DNA from: JAVBMU01 sp031551755
Lineage (GTDB): Bacteria > Actinomycetota > Actinomycetes > Actinomycetales > Cellulomonadaceae
NCBI GenBank assembly: GCA_031551755.1
Contig: JAVBNE010000007.1
Coordinates: forward strand, 24,696 to 88,695
DNA length: 64,000 nt
Direction: 5' to 3'
Shown: positions 36,406-45,085 of the stretch, in pieces
Layout of the letters: the number at the start of each line of letters is the position of its first letter
How positions within the stretch are numbered: the first letter of the stretch is position 1
Notes under the pieces: model-generated
The model's database searches: none
What the model saw: only the letters and a program-made list of their open reading frames with translations
Told to the model about the DNA's origin: nothing
Made by a program: the position numbers and the translations under genes

Positions 36406-37875
36406 TCAGTTTCCGGTCAGCTTCTCGCGGAGTGCCGCCAGCGCCTCGTCCGAAGCGAGCGTGCCGGTAGCTTCCGCCTGCACCGGCGTCGAGGAGTACG
36501 AGGAGCCAGCGGCCGGGGCCGATTCGCTCGCCGACGCCTCGTCGTCGGCCTTGCTGGCCTCGGCGACCTGCTTGCGGTGGGCCTCCCAGCGCTCGTGGGC
36601 CTTGGCGTACTCCGCCTCCCATGCCTCCCGCTGTGTCTCGAAGCCCTCAAGCCACTCGTTCGACTCCGGGTCGAAGCCCTCGGGGTACTTGTAGTTGCCC
36701 TGCTCGTCGTACTCGGCCGCCATGCCGTACAGCGCGGGGTCGAAGTCGTCCGACTCGGGGTCGACACCCTCGTTGGCCTGCTTGAGCGACAGCGAGATCC
36801 GACGACGCTCCAGGTCGATGTCGATGACCTTGACGAAGACCTCGTCGTTGACGTTGACGACCTGCTCCGGCAGTTCCACGTGGCGCACGGCGAGCTCGGA
36901 GATGTGCACCAGGCCCTCGATGCCGTCCTCAACCCGCACGAAGGCGCCGAAGGGAACGAGCTTGGTGACCTTGCCGGGCACAACCTGACCGATGGCGTGG
37001 GTCCGGGCGAAGGTCTGCCACGGGTCCTCCTGGGTCGCCTTCAACGACAGCGAGACCCGCTCGCGGTCGAAGTCGACGTCGAGCACCTCGACGGTGACCT
37101 CCTGGCCCACCTCGACGACCTCGGAGGGATGGTCGATGTGCTTCCAGGACAGCTCCGACACGTGCACCAGGCCGTCGACGCCGCCCAGGTCCACGAAGGC
37201 ACCGAAGTTGACGATCGAGGACACCACACCGGGGCGGACCTGACCCTTCTGCAAGGTCTGCAGGAAGGTCGACCGCACCTCGGACTGGGTCTGCTCCAAC
37301 CATGCCCGACGAGACAGGACCACGTTGTTGCGGTTCTTGTCCAGTTCGATGATCTTCGCCTCGATCTCCTTGCCGACATACGGCTGGAGGTCGCGGACGC
37401 GACGCATCTCGACGAGCGAGGCGGGCAAGAAGCCACGCAGGCCGATGTCGAGGATTAGGCCGCCCTTGACCACCTCGATGACGGTCCCAGTGACGACGCC
37501 GTCCTCCTCCTTGACCTTCTCGATCGTGCCCCAGGCGCGCTCGTACTGTGCGCGCTTCTTGGACAGGATGAGACGGCCTTCCTTGTCCTCCTTCTGGAGC
37601 ACGAGGGCCTCGACGCTGTCACCGACGCTGACCACCTCACCGGGGTCCACGTCGTGCTTGATCGACAGCTCACGGGAGGGGATAACCCCCTCCGTCTTGT
37701 AGCCGATGTCGAGAAGGACCTCATCACGGTCCACCTTGACGATCGTTCCTTCGACGATGTCGCCGTCGTTGAAGTACTTGATCGTGGCGTCGACAGCGGC
37801 GAGGAAGTCCTCCTCGCTGCCAATGTCGTTGACAGCAACCTGCGGTGCGGACTTCGCGGGGGTAGAGATGGTCAT
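36406..37875 (-). CDS. rpsA: 30S ribosomal protein S1
   Basis: A 489-residue S1 with four S1 RNA-binding repeats (about residues 35-105, 120-190, 205-275 and 290-360). They carry repeats such as GTIVKVDRDEVLLDIGYKTE and GAFVDLGGVDGLVHVSELSW. The C-terminal ~120 residues are acidic and Ala/Ser-rich, as in actinobacterial S1. The protein aids mRNA binding by the 30S subunit. A good promoter lies about 170 bases upstream and a strong terminator after the stop, so it looks monocistronic. Confidence 0.96.
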   Translation of the reverse strand: MTISTPAKSAPQVAVNDIGSEEDFLAAVDATIKYFNDGDIVEGTIVKVDRDEVLLDIGYKTEGVIPSRELSIKHDVDPGEVVSVGDSVEALVLQKEDKEGRLILSKKRAQYERAWGTIEKVKEEDGVVTGTVIEVVKGGLILDIGLRGFLPASLVEMRRVRDLQPYVGKEIEAKIIELDKNRNNVVLSRRAWLEQTQSEVRSTFLQTLQKGQVRPGVVSSIVNFGAFVDLGGVDGLVHVSELSWKHIDHPSEVVEVGQEVTVEVLDVDFDRERVSLSLKATQEDPWQTFARTHAIGQVVPGKVTKLVPFGAFVRVEDGIEGLVHISELAVRHVELPEQVVNVNDEVFVKVIDIDLERRRISLSLKQANEGVDPESDDFDPALYGMAAEYDEQGNYKYPEGFDPESNEWLEGFETQREAWEAEYAKAHERWEAHRKQVAEASKADDEASASESAPAAGSSYSSTPVQAEATGTLASDEALAALREKLTGN

Positions 37876-38038
37876 TGAGTTGATACTCCGATGCGGACAG
37901 GGAAGTAGTACGGATAGGGGTCGAGCTTCAGGCCGCGCAGCACCTTCGAATGGTGAGAAGGGTCATGGCGGTCACGAGTCACCCACCCGAAATGGACAAT
38001 CGGGCGGAAGAGACGATGGGCGCATAGCACCGCCATAC

Positions 38039-38068
38039 ATCGTATCGGTCCAGGACCGACAGGGTCAA
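38039..38068 (-). promoter_or_regulatory. rpsA promoter
   Basis: On the minus strand TTGACC (38068-38063) and TACGAT (38044-38039) are separated by 18 bases, a strong housekeeping sigma promoter. Transcription would start near 38032, leaving a leader of about 155 bases before the rpsA ATG. Confidence 0.7.
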
Positions 38069-38123
38069 CGCGAGCGCCCCGGAGGTTCCACCGGCTCCGC
38101 CGACACGTGCCCGGGTGAAACTC

Positions 38124-39149
38124 TCAGGCGAGCGCCTGGGCCACCCGCAGGAGTTCAGCGGGAACCGGTTTGGGCCGACCCGCGATCTGCGCGAGCGAGA
38201 CTAGCTCGACCTGTTCCCCTCGCAGTGCGGTCATCACCCCGGCCTCACCCCGAGTCACGGCATCGATCGCGGCGACCCCGAACCGGCTGCCGAGGATGCG
38301 GTCCGTCGGAGTCGGCTCACCGCCGCGCTGAACGTGGCCGAGGACCGTCAGCCTGGTGTCGAATCCGGTCCGGCTTGCGATCTCGGTGCGAACGGCCTCT
38401 CCGATCGAGCCGCCGATGATCTCGCCGAAGGGACCCAGCTGCTGCCGGAACTGCATCGATGAGCCCTCCCGTGGAGCCGCACCTTCGGCGACCACCACGA
38501 TCGAGAAGTCCGCGTGCGCCCGGTGGCGGTGTCGCAGGTATTTGACCACCTGATCGATATCGAATGGTTCCTCGGGAGCGAGTACCACCTCGGCACCACC
38601 GGCGATCCCGGCCGCCACCGCTATCCACCCCGCATGGCGACCCATCACCTCGACCACCATCACGCGGTTGTGGGACTCCGCCGTGGTGTGTACCCGGTCG
38701 ATCGCCTCCGTCGCAATGTTCACGGCCGTGTGATAACCGATCGACAAGTCAGTGCCTTCCACGTCGTTGTCGATCGTCTTCGGGATGGCCACGATGTCCA
38801 CCCCTGCCTCGGCCACCTTGCTGGCGGCGTGCAGGGTGCCGTCTCCCCCGATGCAGATGAGAGCGTCCAGGCGCTCGGCCTCGATCGTGGCCAGGACCGT
38901 GTCCATACTGCCGTCCTCGGCGCTGGGGTGGAACCTCGCTGTTCCCAGGAGCGTTCCGCCCACCGGCAGGATGTTGCGGATATCGGAACGCGACAGCGGG
39001 AACACGTCCCCCTCGACGACGCCCCGCCAACCGTTCCGGAAACCGATGACGGTATGGCCGTACTCCCCCGTGCCCTGCTTCACCACCGCTCGGATCGCGG
39101 CGTTGAGCCCAGGGCAGTCGCCGCCGCCCGTCAACAATCCGATACGCAT
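38124..39149 (-). CDS. pfkA: 6-phosphofructokinase (ATP type with Gly104/Lys124)
   Basis: A 341-residue PfkA of the actinobacterial group III. The N-terminus GLLTGGGDCPGLNAAIR and active-site PKTIDNDVEGTD are clear. Two positions predict the phosphoryl donor: residue 104 is Gly (GGDGT), as in ATP enzymes, and residue 124 is Lys, as in PPi enzymes. This mixed pair is known from Streptomyces ATP-dependent enzymes, whereas PPi enzymes have Asp104; I therefore infer ATP use. It catalyses the committed step of glycolysis. Confidence 0.93.
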   Translation of the reverse strand: MRIGLLTGGGDCPGLNAAIRAVVKQGTGEYGHTVIGFRNGWRGVVEGDVFPLSRSDIRNILPVGGTLLGTARFHPSAEDGSMDTVLATIEAERLDALICIGGDGTLHAASKVAEAGVDIVAIPKTIDNDVEGTDLSIGYHTAVNIATEAIDRVHTTAESHNRVMVVEVMGRHAGWIAVAAGIAGGAEVVLAPEEPFDIDQVVKYLRHRHRAHADFSIVVVAEGAAPREGSSMQFRQQLGPFGEIIGGSIGEAVRTEIASRTGFDTRLTVLGHVQRGGEPTPTDRILGSRFGVAAIDAVTRGEAGVMTALRGEQVELVSLAQIAGRPKPVPAELLRVAQALA

Positions 39150-39284
39150 GGACCCTCCATCTCATTGCTCGCTATGCGCGCACTCCGAGGATCGCGATGC
39201 CGCAACACCCCGCAACGTTGCGTGCAGAACGAGTCTACCGACGAGGCAACGCCGTACCGGCGAGTCGGTCGCGATACTGAGGGG

Positions 39285-40127
39285 ATGACCGAAGCCACCC
39301 GCACCATGTCCCTTTCGCCGGCCAGCGATCAGGCAGCGGGCGAGTCATTCGGGTACCGCGAGGACCCTGACGGCACTGCGGGTTCTGCTGCCCGAGATTG
39401 GTGGGACCGCCATGCCCGGGAGTACCTGGAAGACCATGGCGACTTCCTCGGGGCGGCAGACTTCTGCTGGTGTCCGGAGGGCCTGCGCGAACCCGACGCG
39501 AGACTCCTGGGTGAGGTCGCTGGTCGTCGCATCCTGGAGATCGGCGCCGGGGCCGCCCAGTGCTCGCGCTGGTTGGTCACGGCCGGAGCCGAGGTGGTGG
39601 CCACCGACGTGTCAGCCGGCATGCTGACCGCGGCGGCGGAGCTCAACCGAATGACCGGGATAAGCGTGCCTCTGGTCCAGGCCGATGCCCGTCGTCTTCC
39701 CTTCGCCGACGGCTCCTTCGATCAGGTCTTCACCGCTTTCGGCGCGGTTCCGTTCGTGCCCGACGCCGATGCGATCCACCGGGAGGCTGCCCGCGTCCTG
39801 CGCCCTGGGGGGACCTGGACCTTCGCGGTCACCCATCCGCTGCGCTGGGCGTTCCTGGATGATCCGACCGAACGTGGCTTGACGGCTGTGCGGTCCTACT
39901 TCGACCGGCGCCCGTACATCGAGACCGATGCGGCCGGGCAGGTCGACTACGCCGAGTATCACCGAACCATCGGCGACCACGTCCGGGAGGTGGTGGGCGC
40001 GGGGCTGTCTGTCATCGACCTCGTGGAACCGGAATGGCCCGCCGAGAACACCGCCGTCTGGGGCGGCTGGGGACCCGTGCGGGGTGCTCTGCTGCCTGGA
40101 ACGGCGATCATCCGCTGCCGTCAGTGA
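39285..40127 (+). CDS. Class I SAM-dependent methyltransferase
   Basis: A 280-residue methyltransferase. SAM-binding motif I is RILEIGAGAAQCSRWL, followed by VVATDVSAGMLTAA, the post-motif DARRLPFADGSFDQVF and VLRPGGTWTFAVTHP. The N-terminus has a characteristic ARDWWDRHAREYLEDHGDFLG stretch common in actinobacterial proteins next to polA. The substrate is unknown. The ATG at 39285 follows GAGGGG. The 3' end overlaps the convergent polA by seven bases. Confidence 0.87.
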   Translation: MTEATRTMSLSPASDQAAGESFGYREDPDGTAGSAARDWWDRHAREYLEDHGDFLGAADFCWCPEGLREPDARLLGEVAGRRILEIGAGAAQCSRWLVTAGAEVVATDVSAGMLTAAAELNRMTGISVPLVQADARRLPFADGSFDQVFTAFGAVPFVPDADAIHREAARVLRPGGTWTFAVTHPLRWAFLDDPTERGLTAVRSYFDRRPYIETDAAGQVDYAEYHRTIGDHVREVVGAGLSVIDLVEPEWPAENTAVWGGWGPVRGALLPGTAIIRCRQ

Positions 40128-42805
40128 CCCGCCGCATGCCACGACTCGCCTTCACCAACTGAGACGTCGAGCGGGACAGTGAGATCGGCGGCGCCTGCCA
40201 TCTGCACTCGGAGCAGTTCCTCGATGGTGTCGCGTTCGCCGGGCGCGACCTCGACGACCAACTCGTCGTGGACCTGAAGCAGGAGCCGCGACCCCAGCTT
40301 GCGGGCATCGAGCTCGCGCTGGACGCCGAGCATCGCGACCTTGATGATGTCGGCCGCACTGCCCTGGATCGGGGCGTTCAGGGCCATCCGTTCCGCCATC
40401 TGCCGTCGTTGCCGGTTGTCGCTGGTCAGGTCCGGCAGATACCGCCTGCGGCCCATGATCGTCGCGGTGTAACCGGTGGCCCGCGCGACATCGACCACGC
40501 CCGCCAGGTAGGTCCGCACCCCGCCGAATCGCTCGAAGTAGTCGTCCATGAGCTTCTGCGCTTCGCCGACCTCGATCGACAACTGCTGGGAGAGGCCGAA
40601 AGCGGAGAGCCCGTAGGCCAACCCGTAGGACATCGCCTTGATCTTGGACCGCATGGCGGGCGTCACCTCATCGGGAGACACCTCGAAGACCCGTGAGGCC
40701 ACGTAGTTGTGCAGGTCCTCACCGGAATTAAAGGCCCCGATCAGCCCTTCATCGCCCGAGAGGTGCGCCATGATACGCATCTCGATCTGGCTGTAGTCGG
40801 CCGTCATCAGAGTCTCGTATCCCTCTCCGACGACGAAGGCACGCCGGATGCGGCGGCCCGCTTCCGTGCGGATCGGGATGTTCTGCAGGTTTGGTTCGGC
40901 GGAACTGAGCCGGCCGGTGGCGGCGATGGTCTGCTGGAACGTCGTGTGAATCCGACCGTCGCCGGCCACCGACTTGAGTAGACCCTCCACAGTCTGGCGA
41001 AGCCTGGTCGCGTCCCGGTGTGCGAGCAGATGCTCCAGGAACGGGTGTTCGGTTTTCGCGAAGAGATCAGCCAGTGCGGCGGCGTCGGTGGTGTAGCCGG
41101 TCTTGATCTTCTTCGTCTTCGGCATACCGAGCCGGTCGAACAGCACCTCTTGGAGCTGTCTGGGCGAGCCGAGGTTGACCTCACCACCGATCACCTCGAA
41201 GGCACGGGAAGCTGAGGCCGCGACGGCATCGCCGAAATATCGCTCCAATCCGCAAAGGTACGGCACATCGGTCGCGATACCGTCGCGTTCCATCCGGGCC
41301 AGCACCCACGTCAGGGGCAGCTCCAGGTCGGTCAGCAGCGCGGCCGCCTCACGGTCAGCCAGTTCCTCCGCCAGCGACCGGGCGAGTTCATTAACTGCCA
41401 CCGCGCGGGTGGCCTGCCGCCGGCTCTCGCCGCCATCGTCGAGGCCGAGGTCGAGAGAGCCCTGAGCGCCATCATCGGCAGCGTCGTCCGATCTCAGCTC
41501 ACGGTGCAGATGCCGGACCACGAGGTCGCCCAGGTCGTAACCACGTTGGTCGGGGTGGCAGAGGTAGGCCGCGAGTTCGGTGTCGAAGGTGACCCCAGCC
41601 AACGGCAGACCGCGTGCGGCCAACTTATGCCAGGCGGCCTTCGCGCCGTGCACCGACTTGGCGTGCGCGCTGTCGCCGAGCCATTCGCACAGGACTTTCT
41701 CATCCGCCGAGTCGAGGTCAGTCAGGTCGAGAGCAACGACCTGCCCGGCGTTGTCCGCGAGAGCGAGTGCCCAGGCGTCCCCACCACGCGGCACAGCCGT
41801 GCCGACCACTTCCATGCCCACGATCCCGCCGCCGCGGCCGGCCAACCAAGCACCGAGTCCACCCGGTTCCGGGGTATCGACGGTGACCTCGAAGCCCGAC
41901 TCCGGCGCCACCTCACCGCCGGGGGCGATGGCCAGCAACCGATCGCGCAGGGTCCGAAACTCCAGCGAGTCGAGAATCTGGTGGAGGGCGTCCCGGTCCC
42001 AAGGCTGGGTCGCCAGGTCATCCGGTCCCAGACTCAGCACCAAGTCTGTGACGAGGGCGTTGAGCCGTCGATTGAGTCGCACCTGGTCGGCGTGCGCGCG
42101 TAGCGACTCCCCCGCCTTCCCGGTGATCTTGTCCGCGTGGTCGAGCACACCCTCGAGGTCGCCGTAGGCAGCGATCCACTTGGCGGCTGTCTTGGGTCCC
42201 ACGCCCGGTACGCCAGGGAGGTTGTCGGCGGTTTCACCTACCATCGCCGCGAGGTCCGGGTAGTGCTCCGGTGCGACCCCGTACTTCTCCGTCACGGCGT
42301 CCGGCGTCATCCGGGCGAGTTCGGAGACACCCTTCTTGGGGTAGAGCACGGTGATGTCCGCGCCGATCAACTGGAACGAGTCGCGGTCCCCGGAGCACAC
42401 CAGCACCTCCATGCCGTGGGCCGCGCCTTGGGTCGCGAGCGTGGCGAAGATGTCATCCGCCTCATAGCCCGGCAACTCCAGGGCAGGGATCCGCAGTGTC
42501 TCCAGGATGTCCTTGATGAGCGGCACCTGGCCCCTGAACGGCTCCGGTGTCGCCTCCCGACCGGCCTTGTAGCTCGGGAGGACCTCGGTCCGGAACGACT
42601 GCCTCCCGGCATCGAAGGCGACCGCGATATGCGTCGGCTCCTCATCCCGGATGAGGTTGGTCAGCATCGAGGTGAACCCGAAGACCGCGTTGGTGTGTTG
42701 TCCGGTCGTGGTCGAGAAGTTCTCCACTGGCAGGGCGTAGAAAGCGCGGTATGCCATCGAGTGGCCATCAATGAGCAGCAGCCGAGGTCGCGTGGAGGTC
42801 GTCAC
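40121..42805 (-). CDS. polA: DNA polymerase I
   Basis: A roughly 894-residue PolA. It has an N-terminal 5'-3' exonuclease (LLLIDGHSMAYRAFYALP, PGYEADD, GETADNLPGVPGVGPKTA), a central 3'-5' exonuclease-like domain that lacks a clear DxE pair and is probably inactive, and a polymerase domain with TADYSQIEMRIMAHLSGD, the O helix KAMSYGLAYGLSAFGL and the catalytic LLQVHDELVVEVA. I chose the GTG at 42805; an ATG at 42835 is possible but would overlap the divergent thioesterase start. Confidence 0.95.
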   Translation of the reverse strand: MTTSTRPRLLLIDGHSMAYRAFYALPVENFSTTTGQHTNAVFGFTSMLTNLIRDEEPTHIAVAFDAGRQSFRTEVLPSYKAGREATPEPFRGQVPLIKDILETLRIPALELPGYEADDIFATLATQGAAHGMEVLVCSGDRDSFQLIGADITVLYPKKGVSELARMTPDAVTEKYGVAPEHYPDLAAMVGETADNLPGVPGVGPKTAAKWIAAYGDLEGVLDHADKITGKAGESLRAHADQVRLNRRLNALVTDLVLSLGPDDLATQPWDRDALHQILDSLEFRTLRDRLLAIAPGGEVAPESGFEVTVDTPEPGGLGAWLAGRGGGIVGMEVVGTAVPRGGDAWALALADNAGQVVALDLTDLDSADEKVLCEWLGDSAHAKSVHGAKAAWHKLAARGLPLAGVTFDTELAAYLCHPDQRGYDLGDLVVRHLHRELRSDDAADDGAQGSLDLGLDDGGESRRQATRAVAVNELARSLAEELADREAAALLTDLELPLTWVLARMERDGIATDVPYLCGLERYFGDAVAASASRAFEVIGGEVNLGSPRQLQEVLFDRLGMPKTKKIKTGYTTDAAALADLFAKTEHPFLEHLLAHRDATRLRQTVEGLLKSVAGDGRIHTTFQQTIAATGRLSSAEPNLQNIPIRTEAGRRIRRAFVVGEGYETLMTADYSQIEMRIMAHLSGDEGLIGAFNSGEDLHNYVASRVFEVSPDEVTPAMRSKIKAMSYGLAYGLSAFGLSQQLSIEVGEAQKLMDDYFERFGGVRTYLAGVVDVARATGYTATIMGRRRYLPDLTSDNRQRRQMAERMALNAPIQGSAADIIKVAMLGVQRELDARKLGSRLLLQVHDELVVEVAPGERDTIEELLRVQMAGAADLTVPLDVSVGEGESWHAAGH

Positions 42806-42824
42806 GGATGTCAACCTATCGTTC

Positions 42825-43271
42825 ATGACCGACACCCACGCGACCGACCACGATGGCCACGCCGACCCCTACCAGGCGCTCGGCTTCGATCCTCGTGGCA
42901 CTTTGATCGAACGCCTCGGGATCGAAATCGACACGATCGGCGCGGATCGTGTGACGGCGCGCATGCCGGTGTCCGGTAACCTCCAACCCGCAGGTTTGCT
43001 GCATGGAGGCGCATCGGTCGCATTCGCGGAGACACTGGGATCGATCGCAGCGCAGATCCATGCGGGCACTGATGGCGCGGCGGTCGGCATCGAGATCAAT
43101 GCCACCCATCACCGCAGCGTTCGCGAAGGCTGGGTGCACGGCACGACCATCGCCCTTCACCGCGGGCGGACGACCGCCAGCTACGAGACGACCATCACCG
43201 ACGACACTGGCAAGCTGGTCTGCACGTCTCGCCTTACCTGCGTGATTCTCCGGGCAGAGTCTCGACCCTGA
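42825..43271 (+). CDS. Hotdog-fold thioesterase, PaaI/EntH group
   Basis: A 148-residue hotdog thioesterase that probably hydrolyses acyl- or aryl-CoA. The signature LQPAGLLHGGASVAFAETLGS includes the conserved HGG and the catalytic acidic residue, followed by GIEINATHHRSVREGWV. Start at ATG 42825, only 19 bases from the divergent polA start. In actinobacteria this gene is often next to polA. Its 3' end overlaps the convergent acetyltransferase gene by 38 bases. Confidence 0.88.
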   Translation: MTDTHATDHDGHADPYQALGFDPRGTLIERLGIEIDTIGADRVTARMPVSGNLQPAGLLHGGASVAFAETLGSIAAQIHAGTDGAAVGIEINATHHRSVREGWVHGTTIALHRGRTTASYETTITDDTGKLVCTSRLTCVILRAESRP

Positions 43272-43914
43272 CCCGCGGGATACGGCCGGTTCGCGGCGAA
43301 GCCTCACGTGCCAGGCGCAACTCTCGCAGGTCCACCGGCCCGCTCTGCCCGTCGGATCGCGCCCGACGTCGGCGTGCGATGAGATCCTCCAAGGAGCGAC
43401 CACGGCGTTGACTCGCGTTCAGGTCGGCGCCAAGTCGACGCTGCAGCAAGGAGGTGGCGACCACACGGTGGCCGGCCACGGGTGCGAATCCAAGGCGGGC
43501 GAGGAAGCGCTGGACTCCTCTGGAACCTGGGATCGGTACCGAGTACACCTCGGCGGCGTCCACGGAGGCCGCCAAGTCGGCTGCACCCTGCATCAGCGCG
43601 TGCCCCACACCTCGGCGGCGAGCCCCCTCAGCCACGTACAAAGCCTCGATGTAGAGGCTGTTTACGGCGCTGAAGAGATACGGACCCACCACCCGGGCGA
43701 GGACGAAGCCAACCGTCACATCGTCCTGTCGCGCGATCAGCACGGCGCCACCGGGGAGCGCAAGAAGCACCGAGAGCTGCCGCATGAGGGTCGCCCGGTC
43801 ATCCGAGCAAAGCTGCGCGCCTGAAGCGGATTCGGTCCGCGCACGAGTGCAGAGGTCGGCTACCGCCCCAAGGTCGTCGCCGACGGCTGCCTGCACCGTG
43901 ATGGCTGTACGCAC
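43234..43914 (-). CDS. GNAT-family N-acetyltransferase
   Basis: A 226-residue protein with a GNAT domain in residues about 5-160. The acetyl-CoA-binding motif A is SLYIEALYVAEGARRRGVGHALM. The remaining ~65 residues are basic and Arg-rich (SLEDLIARRRRARSDG), which could bind nucleic acid or be disordered. The substrate is unknown. Confidence 0.83.
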   Translation of the reverse strand: MRTAITVQAAVGDDLGAVADLCTRARTESASGAQLCSDDRATLMRQLSVLLALPGGAVLIARQDDVTVGFVLARVVGPYLFSAVNSLYIEALYVAEGARRRGVGHALMQGAADLAASVDAAEVYSVPIPGSRGVQRFLARLGFAPVAGHRVVATSLLQRRLGADLNASQRRGRSLEDLIARRRRARSDGQSGPVDLRELRLAREASPRTGRIPRVRVETLPGESRR

Positions 43915-44023
43915 AAGACCTCCTCAGCGACATCGAGTGCTGGCCCGGCCGGACCTCTGGACGATCGTCCAGAACGATAGCTGGCCGGAACCATTAAGAC
44001 AAAGCGGCCGGTGAGTCGGGTGG

Positions 44024-44707
44024 CTAGGATCCGACCTGGTCGATGACGGCATCCGCGACCTCGCGCATCGTCAGCCGCCGATCCATGGACGTCTTCTGAA
44101 TCCACCGGAACGACTCCGGCTCCGTAAGTCCCATCTTGGTCATCAGCAGACCCTTGGCCCGATCCACCCGCTTGCGGGTCTCGAAGCGGTCGGTGAGGTC
44201 AGCAACCTCGGCTTCCAAAGCACTGATCTGGGAGTGCCGGGAGATCGCGATCTCCACTGCGGGAAGCAGATCCGCGGGCGTAAAGGGCTTGATGACATAC
44301 GCCATGGCCCCGGCATCGCGGGCCCGCTCCACCAGCTCCGTCTGTGAGAAGGCCGTCAACAGCACGACGGGTGCCACGCGGGCCTTTCCGATGCGCTCGG
44401 CCGCCGAGATGCCATCGAGTTCGGGCATCTTCACGTCCATCACGACGACATCGGGCTTGAGTTCGAGTGCGAGTTTGACCGCGGTTTCACCGTCGCCGGC
44501 CTCACCGACAACATCGAAGCCCGCCTCCCGCAGCGTCTCGACGACGTCCAGCCGGATGAGCGCCTCATCCTCAGCGACCACCGCCCGGCGCGCTCCACGG
44601 CCCACCGAGGGCGCGGGCGCCGCGGCTGTCTCGGTGTCGACCGCCGTCGAAAAGTCGAGGGGTCCTGCTGTGTTGCTGGCTTGCTTGTCGTCGTTCACAC
44701 CGCACAT
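44024..44707 (-). CDS. pdtaR: ANTAR-domain response regulator, PdtaR type
   Basis: A 227-residue response regulator. An N-terminal receiver holds RAVVAEDEALIRLDVVE, the phospho-acceptor aspartate in VVVMDVKMPELDG and VIKPFTPADL. The C-terminal ANTAR RNA-binding domain contains LETRKRVDRAKGLLM-like residues (FETRKRVDRAKGLL) and ESFRWIQKTSMDRR. Mycobacterial PdtaR is phosphorylated by PdtaS and acts by RNA antitermination. Two starts are close: ATG 44707 and GTG 44698. The cognate kinase is not in the window. Confidence 0.92.
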   Translation of the reverse strand: MCGVNDDKQASNTAGPLDFSTAVDTETAAAPAPSVGRGARRAVVAEDEALIRLDVVETLREAGFDVVGEAGDGETAVKLALELKPDVVVMDVKMPELDGISAAERIGKARVAPVVLLTAFSQTELVERARDAGAMAYVIKPFTPADLLPAVEIAISRHSQISALEAEVADLTDRFETRKRVDRAKGLLMTKMGLTEPESFRWIQKTSMDRRLTMREVADAVIDQVGS

Positions 44708-44820
44708 CGTAAACGCCCAAGCTTGGGACTGCCCGCGCGCCCCACACGATCTCCACGATTCACCATCGGGTCGGCAGATGTGATTCGATAGGCCCCGGCC
44801 GGGTACGCTCTCCTGGTCAA

Positions 44821-44894
44821 GCCCCGGTAGCCCAACCGGCAGAGGCGTTCGGCTCAAACCCGATCCAGTGTGGGTTCGAATCCCACCCGGGGCA
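44821..44894 (+). tRNA. tRNA-Leu (anticodon CAA), short variable arm
   Basis: A 74-base cloverleaf. Acceptor GCCCCGG/CCGGGGC, a three-pair D stem with the Leu-like loop ending CAGA, anticodon stem-loop TTCGG-CTCAAAC-CCGAT giving CAA, and T arm GTGGG-TTCGAAT-CCCAC. The discriminator is A and the CCA is not encoded. The variable region is only five bases (CCAGT), although bacterial leucine tRNAs normally have a long variable arm. Its 3' end is the left boundary of the integrated element. Confidence 0.85.
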
Positions 44895-44896
44895 CC
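44864..44896 (+). other. Probable attachment site (attL) of the mobile element
   Basis: The T arm and acceptor end of tRNA-Leu(CAA) directly adjoin the integrase module. Integration of actinobacterial elements at tRNA 3' ends usually leaves a duplicated tRNA tail as the core site. The second copy (attR) is not found up to base 64000, so the core length cannot be set. Confidence 0.6.
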
Positions 44897-44910
44897 TCAT
44901 GCACTCCCTC

Positions 44911-44987
44911 GGATCGTTGGAATGCCAACGATCCCGTGGCCTTCGAAACCGCCATATCGGGTGCGTGTTGCTACACGTGTTGCTACG
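44911..44987 (+). repeat. Inverted repeat and tandem 12-mers next to attL
   Basis: A perfect 10-base inverted repeat GGATCGTTGG/CCAACGATCC with a four-base spacer is at 44911-44934. Two tandem 12-mers, CGTGTTGCTACA and CGTGTTGCTACG, fill 44964-44987. Placement between the tRNA and the excisionase fits arm-type binding sites for integrase or excisionase; the inverted repeat might also terminate the tRNA transcript. Confidence 0.6.
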
Positions 44988-45085
44988 ACCCCCATTTCGG
45001 GGCTTCGACCACATCCCGATGCAACCCAGCGCCCCCAGGTACACGTAGCCAGGCGTCGGCGCCACGAGTCGCACATGAACCGTGC

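Noticed and set aside
38514..39284. Upstream extension of the methyltransferase frame
   Set aside because: It is antisense to pfkA; the methyltransferase begins at ATG 39285 with GAGGGG upstream.
44911..44934. Inverted repeat as a simple tRNA terminator
   Set aside because: It has no T-run and lies inside the element beside the tandem 12-mers; I kept it as a candidate recombination site while leaving termination possible.
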